A program made the position numbers and the translations under genes. The notes beneath the pieces are model-generated. The model saw only the letters and a program-made list of their open reading frames with translations, was not told the DNA's origin and did not search any database. Positions 15,116 through 22,599 of a stretch of DNA of 64,000 nt are shown piece by piece. How positions within the stretch are numbered: position 1 is the first letter of the stretch; each line of letters starts with the position of its first letter. The stretch lies in contig JAPLFJ010000046.1 in NCBI GenBank assembly GCA_026390735.1, positions 1-64,000 of the forward strand, read 5' to 3'. The DNA comes from Ignavibacteriota bacterium (GTDB lineage: Bacteria > Bacteroidota > Ignavibacteria > Tepidaquicellales > Tepidaquicellaceae).

Positions 15116-15991
15116 TTAATATTTTGTTTGGAGAAATATTCCATAATCTCTTTTAATAAAAGATAGAAATTTTTTGTGAAGATTATTCTTTAAATAAGTA
15201 ACCGTAAAATTGTTTAAATCATACTCACACATTAAGCTATCTATGAATAATGTTACTATCTCTTTTTCCAAATTTATTTTGAAAGTGTGCTTAGCATTAA
15301 TTATAAACTCATTATTCATTTCATTATATTCTATATGATAATTATTCATTAATGCAAATTTTCTAAACAACTCTATATAAAAATTTATTTTTGCTTTTTT
15401 GTACCTATTAAAAGGTAATTTGTAATATTTAAGTATTGATGCATTGTTTGATACTAATGAATTTCCTTTAACACGGCTATTTAGAACTAAGCCAGGTGAA
15501 ACAATTGAATTCTCTTCCACATAGGTTCCTGCAAAACAACAGACATTTGCTCCTATCCAAACAAAATCTTCAAGAACAATTTTCTCTTTCTTGGTAATAT
15601 ACCCCTTATTAGCTGGTAAGAATGAACTATGCGAATAAACAGTATTTCTAACCCCAAAACCGGAATAATATCCAATTTCAATATCTGCATCACAATGAAT
15701 CAGAGTTTGCATCCCAATACCTGAATTTCCTTTCATAATCAATTTTCCATTACCCCTAATAAATGAAAAATAACTTATAAAAGAATTATCCCCTATATAA
15801 ATCTCAGCAACATTTATAAACACAAATCTTCGAATATCAACATCATTACCAATGAATATTTTATTTGCACTAATTAAAGAAAACAAAGGTAATTTGCAAT
15901 TTTTCCCAACTTTAAAACCAAAAATGCGAAATAACAAAACCGTTGCAAAAGAGGGTAATAAAAAAGATATATAACAAATAAATTTTTTCAT
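15116..15991 (-). CDS. Left-handed beta-helix acyltransferase
   Basis: About 291 residues from the ATG at 15991, eight bases after the upstream stop; a longer TTG start at 16030 would overlap the SDR gene. A hydrophobic N-terminus (about 5-24 of the chosen protein) is followed by hexapeptide repeats (IFIGNDVDI, IYIGDNSFI, IEIGYYSGFG) with the WIGANVCC segment and a non-repeat C-terminal domain of about 100 residues. It is probably the transferase that places an acyl group on the glycan. As the next gene after ACP, two KASIII-like enzymes and an SDR, it is the best candidate acceptor-side partner of that acyl-assembly set. This role is inference. Confidence 0.78.
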   Translation of the reverse strand: MKKFICYISFLLPSFATVLLFRIFGFKVGKNCKLPLFSLISANKIFIGNDVDIRRFVFINVAEIYIGDNSFISYFSFIRGNGKLIMKGNSGIGMQTLIHCDADIEIGYYSGFGVRNTVYSHSSFLPANKGYITKKEKIVLEDFVWIGANVCCFAGTYVEENSIVSPGLVLNSRVKGNSLVSNNASILKYYKLPFNRYKKAKINFYIELFRKFALMNNYHIEYNEMNNEFIINAKHTFKINLEKEIVTLFIDSLMCEYDLNNFTVTYLKNNLHKKFLSFIKRDYGIFLQTKY

Positions 15992-15998
15992 ATAAATA

Positions 15999-16727
15999 TT
16001 ATAAAGCTGTAAATCCACCGTCAACAACAATATTTGTACCGGTTATCCATTTCGATTTGGTACTAAGGAGAAAAATAACGAGATTTGCAACATCTTCAGG
16101 TAATCCGTACCCTAAAGGATACTTTTTCATGTCTTCATCAATCAATTCTTTTGATAATGTATTTTGTGTTTTTTCTGTCATAGGTGTTAAGACCATTCCC
16201 GGACTAACTGCGTTTACCCTTATTTTATTCACGGCCATTTCTATAGCCAATGTTTTTACTAAGCCAATTAATGCAGATTTTGTAGCAGAATATATACTAA
16301 TACCGGGTGACCCAATAATGGATGATATTGAAGAAATAAACACAATTGATGAATTATTATTTATCTTCCCTTTTTTTAATAATTCTTTCAACAAAAGTAC
16401 TTGAGATGTAAAATTTATTGTGAATAATTCAGTAATTAATTTCTTCGTTATATATTTAAATGGTACATATTTATTTACACCGGCTGAGAACACAATACCA
16501 TCTAAAACTGGGACTAAATCTACTATAACTTTAAGATTTTCAATATCGTTTAAGTCATAATTAACTAATGATTCACTCTTTAAGAGGTCAGATTTAGTAA
16601 TTCCCTTGCTAAAGTCACGACCTAATAAAGTTAAGTTATAGTTATCTTTCTTGGCCAATATTGCTACTGATTCACCAATACCTGAAGTAGCACCTGTAAT
16701 TAATAAATTCTTATTATGATTCTCCAT
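15999..16727 (-). CDS. Short-chain dehydrogenase, FabG-like 3-oxoacyl reductase candidate
   Basis: A 242-residue classical SDR. TGATSGIG at 11-18 binds NAD(P); the active-site set is Ser133, Tyr146 and Lys150 (YSATK); the end has the usual TGTNIVVDGG. The length equals FabG. In the row KASIII-ACP-KASIII-SDR-acyltransferase it most likely reduces a 3-oxoacyl group carried by the ACP to the 3-hydroxyacyl form. A sugar substrate cannot be excluded from sequence. It starts with ATG 11 bases after the preceding synthase's stop. Confidence 0.88.
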   Translation of the reverse strand: MENHNKNLLITGATSGIGESVAILAKKDNYNLTLLGRDFSKGITKSDLLKSESLVNYDLNDIENLKVIVDLVPVLDGIVFSAGVNKYVPFKYITKKLITELFTINFTSQVLLLKELLKKGKINNNSSIVFISSISSIIGSPGISIYSATKSALIGLVKTLAIEMAVNKIRVNAVSPGMVLTPMTEKTQNTLSKELIDEDMKKYPLGYGLPEDVANLVIFLLSTKSKWITGTNIVVDGGFTAL

Positions 16728-16738
16728 ATTGTTAAATA

Positions 16739-17794
16739 TTATTTGTCACATTCTAATACATTAGAAGTATATAAATTATTAACCTTTATAATACTTGTTC
16801 CCCAAGAAAGACCAACTCCAAAACCAGACAATAACAAAGTATTTTCATACCCTAATTTTCCATTCAAATTCGATACTATTGTTAATGGAATTGTTGCAGA
16901 ACTTGTATTTCCGTAATTTCCTAAACTATAAGGAACTTTCTCCTCTGGTAGTTTAAGTTTCTTCCTTATCATTTCGTTCATTATTTTGTTTGCCTGATGA
17001 AAAATAAAATAATCAATATCACCTATACATTTATTTGCAAAAACCAATAATTCATTTACCGCTTTAGGGACTTCCCGAATTGAAAAATTAAAAACATCAA
17101 CTCCATTTAAAAACAAGTTAAAGTCATTTCTGTTAATTCCTTCACCGTAATTATTTAAATCAAAAGAATCTCTACTAAATCCATTTCGGAATCCTGATTT
17201 AATTTTTATCGCATCATTCTTTGAACCATCAGATTTAAGCAAATAATAGAAATAATCAGATGAGTCCTTTTTCTCCAGTATAGTTGCTGATCCCGCATCA
17301 CCAAATAAAGGATAAGTTGATCTATCTGTTTTTGATACCACTTTTGATATCGTATCTCCACATAGTAGTAAAGCGGTCCCTTTGCTGGAGTTCTTTAAAA
17401 GATTACTTGCAAGATATAAACCATAAATATAACCAGCACACCCCATATTAACATCAATACAAATTGTATCTTGACCTAAGCCAAGTTCATATTGTAGATA
17501 ATTACTTGTAGATGGAATAATATAATCAAAAGTTTGAGACACCATAATCAGAATCCCAATGTCTTTCTTTTCAATGTTCATATTTCCTATCACATCTTCT
17601 GCAGCAACCTTGCATAAATCTGAAGTACAAGTACTTGGATTGGAAATCCTTCTTTTAGAAATTCCGGTTGTGTTTATTAATTGTTCTTTCTCGTCATCAT
17701 TTAAAATACTTAAATCATAATTAGACTCTTCATTCTTTGGGACACAAACAGATATCCCTTTAATATTTATTTGGTTTATTTTTAAAGCATTCAT
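16739..17794 (-). CDS. 3-oxoacyl-ACP synthase III (KASIII/FabH-like)
   Basis: A 351-residue thiolase-fold condensing enzyme with the complete KASIII triad: Cys119 (NMGCAG), His266 (FHQANK), Asn296 (GNYGNTSSA). It would condense an acyl-CoA starter with malonyl-ACP, or transfer an acyl group, as some FabH relatives do. It overlaps the ACP gene by four bases (ATGA), which implies coupled translation. About 35 residues longer than the chain-elongating FabH of most genomes at its N- and C-ends. The second paralogue lies on the other side of the ACP gene. It is dedicated to the glycan locus rather than to bulk lipid synthesis, judging by context. Confidence 0.92.
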   Translation of the reverse strand: MNALKINQINIKGISVCVPKNEESNYDLSILNDDEKEQLINTTGISKRRISNPSTCTSDLCKVAAEDVIGNMNIEKKDIGILIMVSQTFDYIIPSTSNYLQYELGLGQDTICIDVNMGCAGYIYGLYLASNLLKNSSKGTALLLCGDTISKVVSKTDRSTYPLFGDAGSATILEKKDSSDYFYYLLKSDGSKNDAIKIKSGFRNGFSRDSFDLNNYGEGINRNDFNLFLNGVDVFNFSIREVPKAVNELLVFANKCIGDIDYFIFHQANKIMNEMIRKKLKLPEEKVPYSLGNYGNTSSATIPLTIVSNLNGKLGYENTLLLSGFGVGLSWGTSIIKVNNLYTSNVLECDK

Positions 17795-18021
17795 TTTTTG
17801 CTTACTATAAAGTCATATAGCTCTTGAACAGTATTTATTTCTTTCAACTCATCATTACTGATTTCGATTTCATACTCCGAATCAATCATAGCAAGTACAC
17901 TTAAAAGAGCTAACGAATTCCATTCAGCCGTTGTCTTAAACTCAGTTTCATTGCTAAAAGAGCCAGCTGGGCTTCCTTCTATTGCATCCTCTAAATTCTT
18001 AATTAAATTTGTCATTTCCAT
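17791..18021 (-). CDS. Acyl carrier protein
   Basis: A 76-residue acidic ACP. The phosphopantetheine site is Ser36 in EWNSLALL (NSL in place of the usual DSL), exactly at the expected position. The four-helix pattern is intact, with helix 3 rich in Glu and Asp. It is a specialised carrier located between two KASIII-like genes rather than the housekeeping AcpP. It would carry short acyl chains for transfer to a sugar. Needs a phosphopantetheinyl transferase from elsewhere in the genome. Confidence 0.92.
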   Translation of the reverse strand: MEMTNLIKNLEDAIEGSPAGSFSNETEFKTTAEWNSLALLSVLAMIDSEYEIEISNDELKEINTVQELYDFIVSKK

Positions 18022-18051
18022 CGTTGTATCCTTTCTTTTTGATTAATAAAT

Positions 18052-19056
18052 TTAAAACTGTATAATATTGCCGGCCCATGAATATCCGACACCAAAACCA
18101 ATTATCATTACTTTGCTATTCTCTTTTATAATATTATTTTTAAAAGCTTCTTTCATTGCTATTGGAATAGTTGAAGAAACCGTGTTTCCCACGTCTTCTA
18201 AAAAGTAGAAAAACTTATTTTCAGGAATATTCAACTTTTTTCTTAACGTCTCAAGCATAAATTTATTTGCCTGGTGAAAAATAAACAAATCAATATCTTC
18301 AATCATAAGGTCATTCTTTATTAATAGATCTTTAACTAATTTGGGAACGGTCTTGAGTGTAAAAGAAAATATTTCTGCACCGTTCATGTATAAGTTATTG
18401 TTAAACTTTGGGTTGCCATTCGCATCTACTACGCCTTCTTCGTCTGTATTTTTCATATATCTCATCCCACCATTTTTAACAATCAAATTATTGGCCCCCC
18501 TGCCATCGGTCCCAAAAATAAATTGTTTAATGTCATTGCTTCCTTCGCAAGTTATTAGTGTTGAAGCAGAAGCATCACCGAATATAGTCTTTACACTTTT
18601 ATCTTTATGGTTAATAAACTTGGAGTAAGTTTCAGAAGTAATTAAAAGTACATTTTTAACATCCTCTGTAAGTATTAGTCCTTTTGCAAGACTTAGACCA
18701 TAAACAAAACCAGAACAACCCAAATTAAAATCTATTGCTCCAGCAGATGTTCGTAATCCAAGTCTATTTTGCAATAAACATGCTGTTGTAGGTAAAAAAT
18801 AATCAGGACTCTGAGTGCATAGGATTAAATAATCTATATCTATAGGATTAATATTGTACTCTTCAAATAATTTGAGAGAACTTTGTACAGCCATATCTGA
18901 AGAAAATTCGCTAGTGCCTGAAATATGCCGGTTCGTGATTCCGGTCTTTTCCGCTATTTTTTCTACAGACCACTCAGGGAAATTATCGTTTATCTCTTCA
19001 TTAGATAAAACATTTAATGGCAGATAATAAGATATTCCGCTTATCGAAACTTTCAT
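18052..19056 (-). CDS. Second KASIII/FabH-like synthase
   Basis: A 334-residue KASIII-like enzyme with Cys114 (NLGCSG), His261 (FHQANK) and Asn291 (DVGNTVSS), so the triad is complete. It shares the overall layout of the protein at 16739 but is clearly diverged from it. Two different full-triad enzymes around one ACP suggest either two condensation steps or one condensing and one acyl-transferring enzyme. Spacing to the ACP gene is 30 bases and to the next upstream gene 3 bases, so this is one operon. Confidence 0.92.
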   Translation of the reverse strand: MKVSISGISYYLPLNVLSNEEINDNFPEWSVEKIAEKTGITNRHISGTSEFSSDMAVQSSLKLFEEYNINPIDIDYLILCTQSPDYFLPTTACLLQNRLGLRTSAGAIDFNLGCSGFVYGLSLAKGLILTEDVKNVLLITSETYSKFINHKDKSVKTIFGDASASTLITCEGSNDIKQFIFGTDGRGANNLIVKNGGMRYMKNTDEEGVVDANGNPKFNNNLYMNGAEIFSFTLKTVPKLVKDLLIKNDLMIEDIDLFIFHQANKFMLETLRKKLNIPENKFFYFLEDVGNTVSSTIPIAMKEAFKNNIIKENSKVMIIGFGVGYSWAGNIIQF

Positions 19057-19059
19057 ATA

Positions 19060-19515
19060 TTATATTATATTATTTCTAATCTTTAATCTTTTATTTGTAT
19101 ATGGTAAAACCACAAACTCAAGCCCCTTAATTTTACTTAAATTATTAATAAATAATTTAAATATTCTTAATGTCAGCATTTCGTAGCTAAATATACCCTT
19201 TAAAGAAAATATATCATCAATGCAATAATGTTTAACTTCAATAACCTTTTTATTCAATTGCCCATAAACGACCACCCCTATTAATTTATGATTATTTTCC
19301 ATTTCAACAAATGCATAAACAACCCGCGTGTACAAATTATTATCCGATTTATACATTATCTTTTCATTCTCAATAGCAAATTTAGGTATACCATCTTTTG
19401 CTACAGTTTCTTCAATTCTGTTATAATACAAGTATTGGTATTTATTAAAATAGAACAGTCTTTCAATATCATTGAAAAATGAAACATCAATATCTGATTT
19501 TAAAAATATATTCAT
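19060..19515 (-). CDS. Unknown protein linked to the acyl-assembly cassette
   Basis: A 151-residue basic protein of mixed alpha/beta character that I do not recognise. It has a strand-rich centre (RVVYAFVEMENNHKLIGVVV) and a following YEMLTLRIFKLFINNL helix, somewhat like the core of a GNAT fold, but the acetyl-CoA P-loop (Q/RxxGxG/A) is not clear. It ends three bases before the second KASIII start, so it is co-transcribed. It could be an acyltransferase-like protein or a dedicated accessory protein of the cassette. Confidence 0.6.
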   Translation of the reverse strand: MNIFLKSDIDVSFFNDIERLFYFNKYQYLYYNRIEETVAKDGIPKFAIENEKIMYKSDNNLYTRVVYAFVEMENNHKLIGVVVYGQLNKKVIEVKHYCIDDIFSLKGIFSYEMLTLRIFKLFINNLSKIKGLEFVVLPYTNKRLKIRNNII

Positions 19516-19554
19516 GAATATCTCTTAACTATTTTTTTAATATATTGTAGCCTT

Positions 19555-20367
19555 TCATTCCTTTATTTCTCCTTTTGCTTTTATCCTCTTAATCTTTAAA
19601 TAATGAAGTATTAGCAATATTGCGCTATCCTTTATGAATAATGGTATTGATGTTATATAATTTTTAATTCTTATTGGGTCCTGATACAATCTATAACACC
19701 ATTCCAATGATAATTTTTGCAATATCAAAGGAGCTCTTTTTATATCCCCTAAATACCATTTAAAGCCTGCCCCTATTCCAACCATAATACCTCGATTGAT
19801 ATTATTGCAATTTTCATTCATCCAAATTTCTTGCTTACCACCGCCAAAACTAATCCATATAACATCTGCATTAAACTTATTTATATTAGAAACAATTTCA
19901 TTATTGTCATCAATACTCCAGTTTCTAAATGGTGGGCTGTAAATACCTTTAATTGTAACATTTGGATATTCAGCTTTTATTTTTTTCACTAATCTGTTTA
20001 ATGTTTCCTCTGTATCTCCTATAAAACAATGAGTAATTTTCTCTGTGTTAGACCTTTCCAGCATATTGTTAAAATAATCCGGACCGGCAACTCTGTCTAT
20101 TTCCTTAAAACTCAATAAACGACCAAAAATAGATAGTGGCCTTCCATCTGGTAGAGATAATAAAGAATTGTTTATTGATAACTTAAGTTTTTTAAAACGT
20201 CTATATGAATTAACTAAATTATTTACATCAGTGACGCAAATATATAAACAATTATTAATATTTATATAATCTAAAGTAATATCAACAGCAGATGAAAGAT
20301 TTGAAATAGAAACCTTCACACTTTTAAAATAGAAGCATTCTATTGTGCTTGTTTTATTACTCATCAA
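19555..20367 (-). CDS. WecG/TagA/CpsF-family glycosyltransferase
   Basis: A 270-residue GT26 enzyme, cytoplasmic face of the membrane. Recognisable parts: LPDGRPLSIFGRL (about 51-63, with the catalytic-base Asp of the family), FIGDTEETLNRL (about 94-105), the strand with IWISFGGGKQEIWM (about 152-165), and the C-terminal basic segment near EWCYRLYQDPIRIKNY that binds the membrane. It typically transfers an N-acetylmannosamine-type or uronic sugar to an undecaprenyl-linked GlcNAc. The exact donor is unknown. Confidence 0.93.
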   Translation of the reverse strand: MMSNKTSTIECFYFKSVKVSISNLSSAVDITLDYININNCLYICVTDVNNLVNSYRRFKKLKLSINNSLLSLPDGRPLSIFGRLLSFKEIDRVAGPDYFNNMLERSNTEKITHCFIGDTEETLNRLVKKIKAEYPNVTIKGIYSPPFRNWSIDDNNEIVSNINKFNADVIWISFGGGKQEIWMNENCNNINRGIMVGIGAGFKWYLGDIKRAPLILQKLSLEWCYRLYQDPIRIKNYITSIPLFIKDSAILLILHYLKIKRIKAKGEIKE

Positions 20368-20375
20368 AATACTAT

Positions 20376-21020
20376 TTATGAATAAGTTTTTATCACTTTG
20401 GCCGGATTACCAATTGCAATTGAATTTGGTGAGATATTTGAACTAACAATACTTCCCGCACCTATTATGGAATTTTCACCAACTGTTACACCTTTTAATA
20501 TCATCACATTTGTTCCAATAAAAACATTTTTTTCAATTAACACACTTGCGGTCTTTACATTTTCAATTCCCTTCTCTCTGTCAAAAGGTGAAAGAGGATG
20601 AAAATCTGTATCAAATATTTTTGTGTTTGCCCCAATTAATACATTATCCTTAATTACAACTTCCTTAAAAGAGCAAATAGTAACACCTGATATTCCGACA
20701 TTATCACCAATAATAATTTTTGCATCTTTATTCCATGTTGTAAACAATGTTCTGTTATTAATACCTATAGGATTCGAAGAAAACCAATTCCTTGAAGAAA
20801 AATTACTGCCAATTTCAATAGTACTGCATCTGTATTTATGGATTATTGGCATACCAAATAACCGCCATCCTCTTTTCCATTTAACACCTTTTAAGATGAA
20901 ATAAAGTCTGTAAAATGGTGTAAGTAAAATGCTTAATACAAGATGATAAACCTTCCATGGAGTATTAAAACTGTCCTTTATATTAGAACCTATACCTTTT
21001 TTATTATCTGTTAATCTCAT
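20376..21020 (-). CDS. Hexapeptide-repeat O-acetyltransferase (maltose-acetyltransferase-like)
   Basis: A 214-residue left-handed beta-helix protein with a short hydrophobic N-terminal segment (about 20-40). The DTDFHPL motif near residue 137, with the catalytic His, and the closing GAGSIVSSNI...GNPAKVI are as in WcaF/maltose O-acetyltransferase relatives. It closely resembles the paralogue at 26240. It would acetylate a hydroxyl of a sugar in the repeat unit. It lies nine bases from the next gene in a tight run. Confidence 0.9.
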   Translation of the reverse strand: MRLTDNKKGIGSNIKDSFNTPWKVYHLVLSILLTPFYRLYFILKGVKWKRGWRLFGMPIIHKYRCSTIEIGSNFSSRNWFSSNPIGINNRTLFTTWNKDAKIIIGDNVGISGVTICSFKEVVIKDNVLIGANTKIFDTDFHPLSPFDREKGIENVKTASVLIEKNVFIGTNVMILKGVTVGENSIIGAGSIVSSNISPNSIAIGNPAKVIKTYS

Positions 21021-21029
21021 TTTAATAAA

Positions 21030-22130
21030 TTAGCATTCATTTAATAGTTTTATCCATTTATTAATAAATATTTCAATTGTGTAATTATTTAGAAAACGGT
21101 CTCTGTTATACTTACCCATTTTAACCCTTAAATCTTCATTTGTAATAAGCAGCATTAGTTTTTGTTTTATTGAATTAATATCAATATTTCCCAATATATA
21201 ACCACTTTTACCATCAATTACAATCTCGGGAATACCTCCCATATTTGAGGATATAATTGGCAAGGAGTACATCATTGCTTCAATATTAACAATCCCAAAA
21301 GTTTCTAATGGATATAAAGTTGGGAAACAAAATATATCAGACTCTTTAAATATAATTTCTTTTTCATCTTCATATTTTGGGCCTACATACTTTATCCTGT
21401 TTTTATAATTCGACTTTTCAAATATTTTATTTATCTCTATAATATTACCGTTATCTGCTCCTGCAAATAGGAAACATACGTTACTTAATTCAGAACAAAT
21501 TATTGTGGCTGCCTCATGAAGGATTTTCCAACCCTTTTCAACAATCATATTTGAAAAATATAAAACTTGTATATTGTTTGTATTCTTTTCAACGGAGAGC
21601 CTATTTCTATCAGGGATACCATTATTGAGTATTTCTATTTTATCATCTGATACAAAAAAATTATAGTTTTGTTCACATAACCTTTTAGCAACAGGAACAA
21701 TTTTATACGAACGAGAAAACAAGACCCTGATATAATTTTTGAACATTTTATTTGATTTATCGTATAGTAATTTCAAGCCGTTTCCGTGAATCCAGACAAT
21801 ACATCGTTTTCGAAATATAATTCCTGTAATGAAAAGCGGAATTGAATCCTTAATAAATGAAATATAATTAAACGCAGGTGAGAATATAACAAAATCCGGA
21901 CGGAAGAAAACTAAGTTCATAATCAACAGATATTGATATTTAAAAAATAATATAATTTTATTAAAATCAAACCTGTCTAATTCATTAACTTTACTGGAAT
22001 ATCGTGGATTTATATGTTTCGTTTCAAAAAAATCTTTTACAATAGAACTTGTTAAGTGCTCTATTGCAATAGAGGCCCCATGATATGGTGGTGGTGAAGT
22101 GGCGAATATTAATATTTTTTTCTTTTTGAT
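21030..22130 (-). CDS. GT4 glycosyltransferase with no canonical start codon
   Basis: A GT-B fold retaining transferase. The C-terminal UDP/GDP-sugar region is clear: GWKILHEAA, FCFPTLYPLETFGIVNIEAM (E-x7-E motif) and GGIPEIV. The first TTG/ATG codons (21926, 21920) would delete the whole first Rossmann strand, yet the frame stays open to 22169 and encodes KKKKILIFATSPPPYHGASI and IEHLTSSIVKDFFETKHINP, a normal GT4 N-terminus. I therefore place the start at the ATC at 22130, followed by four Lys codons, where an ATG would be expected. It is either a rare start codon or a point mutation in a real ATG. The function is sure; the start is not. Confidence 0.8.
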   Translation of the reverse strand: MKKKKILIFATSPPPYHGASIAIEHLTSSIVKDFFETKHINPRYSSKVNELDRFDFNKIILFFKYQYLLIMNLVFFRPDFVIFSPAFNYISFIKDSIPLFITGIIFRKRCIVWIHGNGLKLLYDKSNKMFKNYIRVLFSRSYKIVPVAKRLCEQNYNFFVSDDKIEILNNGIPDRNRLSVEKNTNNIQVLYFSNMIVEKGWKILHEAATIICSELSNVCFLFAGADNGNIIEINKIFEKSNYKNRIKYVGPKYEDEKEIIFKESDIFCFPTLYPLETFGIVNIEAMMYSLPIISSNMGGIPEIVIDGKSGYILGNIDINSIKQKLMLLITNEDLRVKMGKYNRDRFLNNYTIEIFINKWIKLLNEC

Positions 22131-22248
22131 ATTCTGTATAATCTGGTTAAATGAAAATGTATTTAGTAATTAATAAATTTTATCTAATAATATCCCAAAG
22201 ATTCTTTGAATAGTCATTCCTTGCTTTGAGATAGTAATATCTTTTCGA

Positions 22249-22599
22249 CTAAAACATTACATATATAAAAGGTGAAACATCAGTGTTTTGTTTCTCAACA
22301 TTATAAAATTCTTTAGCTATGTCCGATATCATAGGAATAAGTTTTAACAACTCATCACTACCATCATTTTTCCAATGTTTTTCAAGCAGACTTCCAAAAT
22401 TATCTAGCGTAAAACTACTTTCCATTTCAAAACTTTCAGGTGAAATTTCAGACACCTTTTTGTCAGAATAATACGAAGTTCTTTCTTTAATTGGTTTTAG
22501 GTCAAAATAGTTTAATTCTCTGTTTTTTGATATCTTCTGTATTTCATCAAAGAGAAGATATAACTTCTTAGAACTGTTTTTCTTATTAATCGAGTTCAT
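22249..22599 (-). CDS. Small protein coupled to the carbamoyltransferase
   Basis: A 116-residue soluble protein that I do not recognise. It is rich in Lys, Ser and Glu with several predicted helices and ends in PFIYVMF. Its start overlaps the carbamoyltransferase 3' end by 14 bases, so translation is coupled. Carbamoyltransferase genes in glycan loci often have a small partner (for example DUF5989), but this sequence does not look like DUF5989, which is membrane-bound. It may bind the enzyme or the sugar acceptor. Confidence 0.6.
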   Translation of the reverse strand: MNSINKKNSSKKLYLLFDEIQKISKNRELNYFDLKPIKERTSYYSDKKVSEISPESFEMESSFTLDNFGSLLEKHWKNDGSDELLKLIPMISDIAKEFYNVEKQNTDVSPFIYVMF

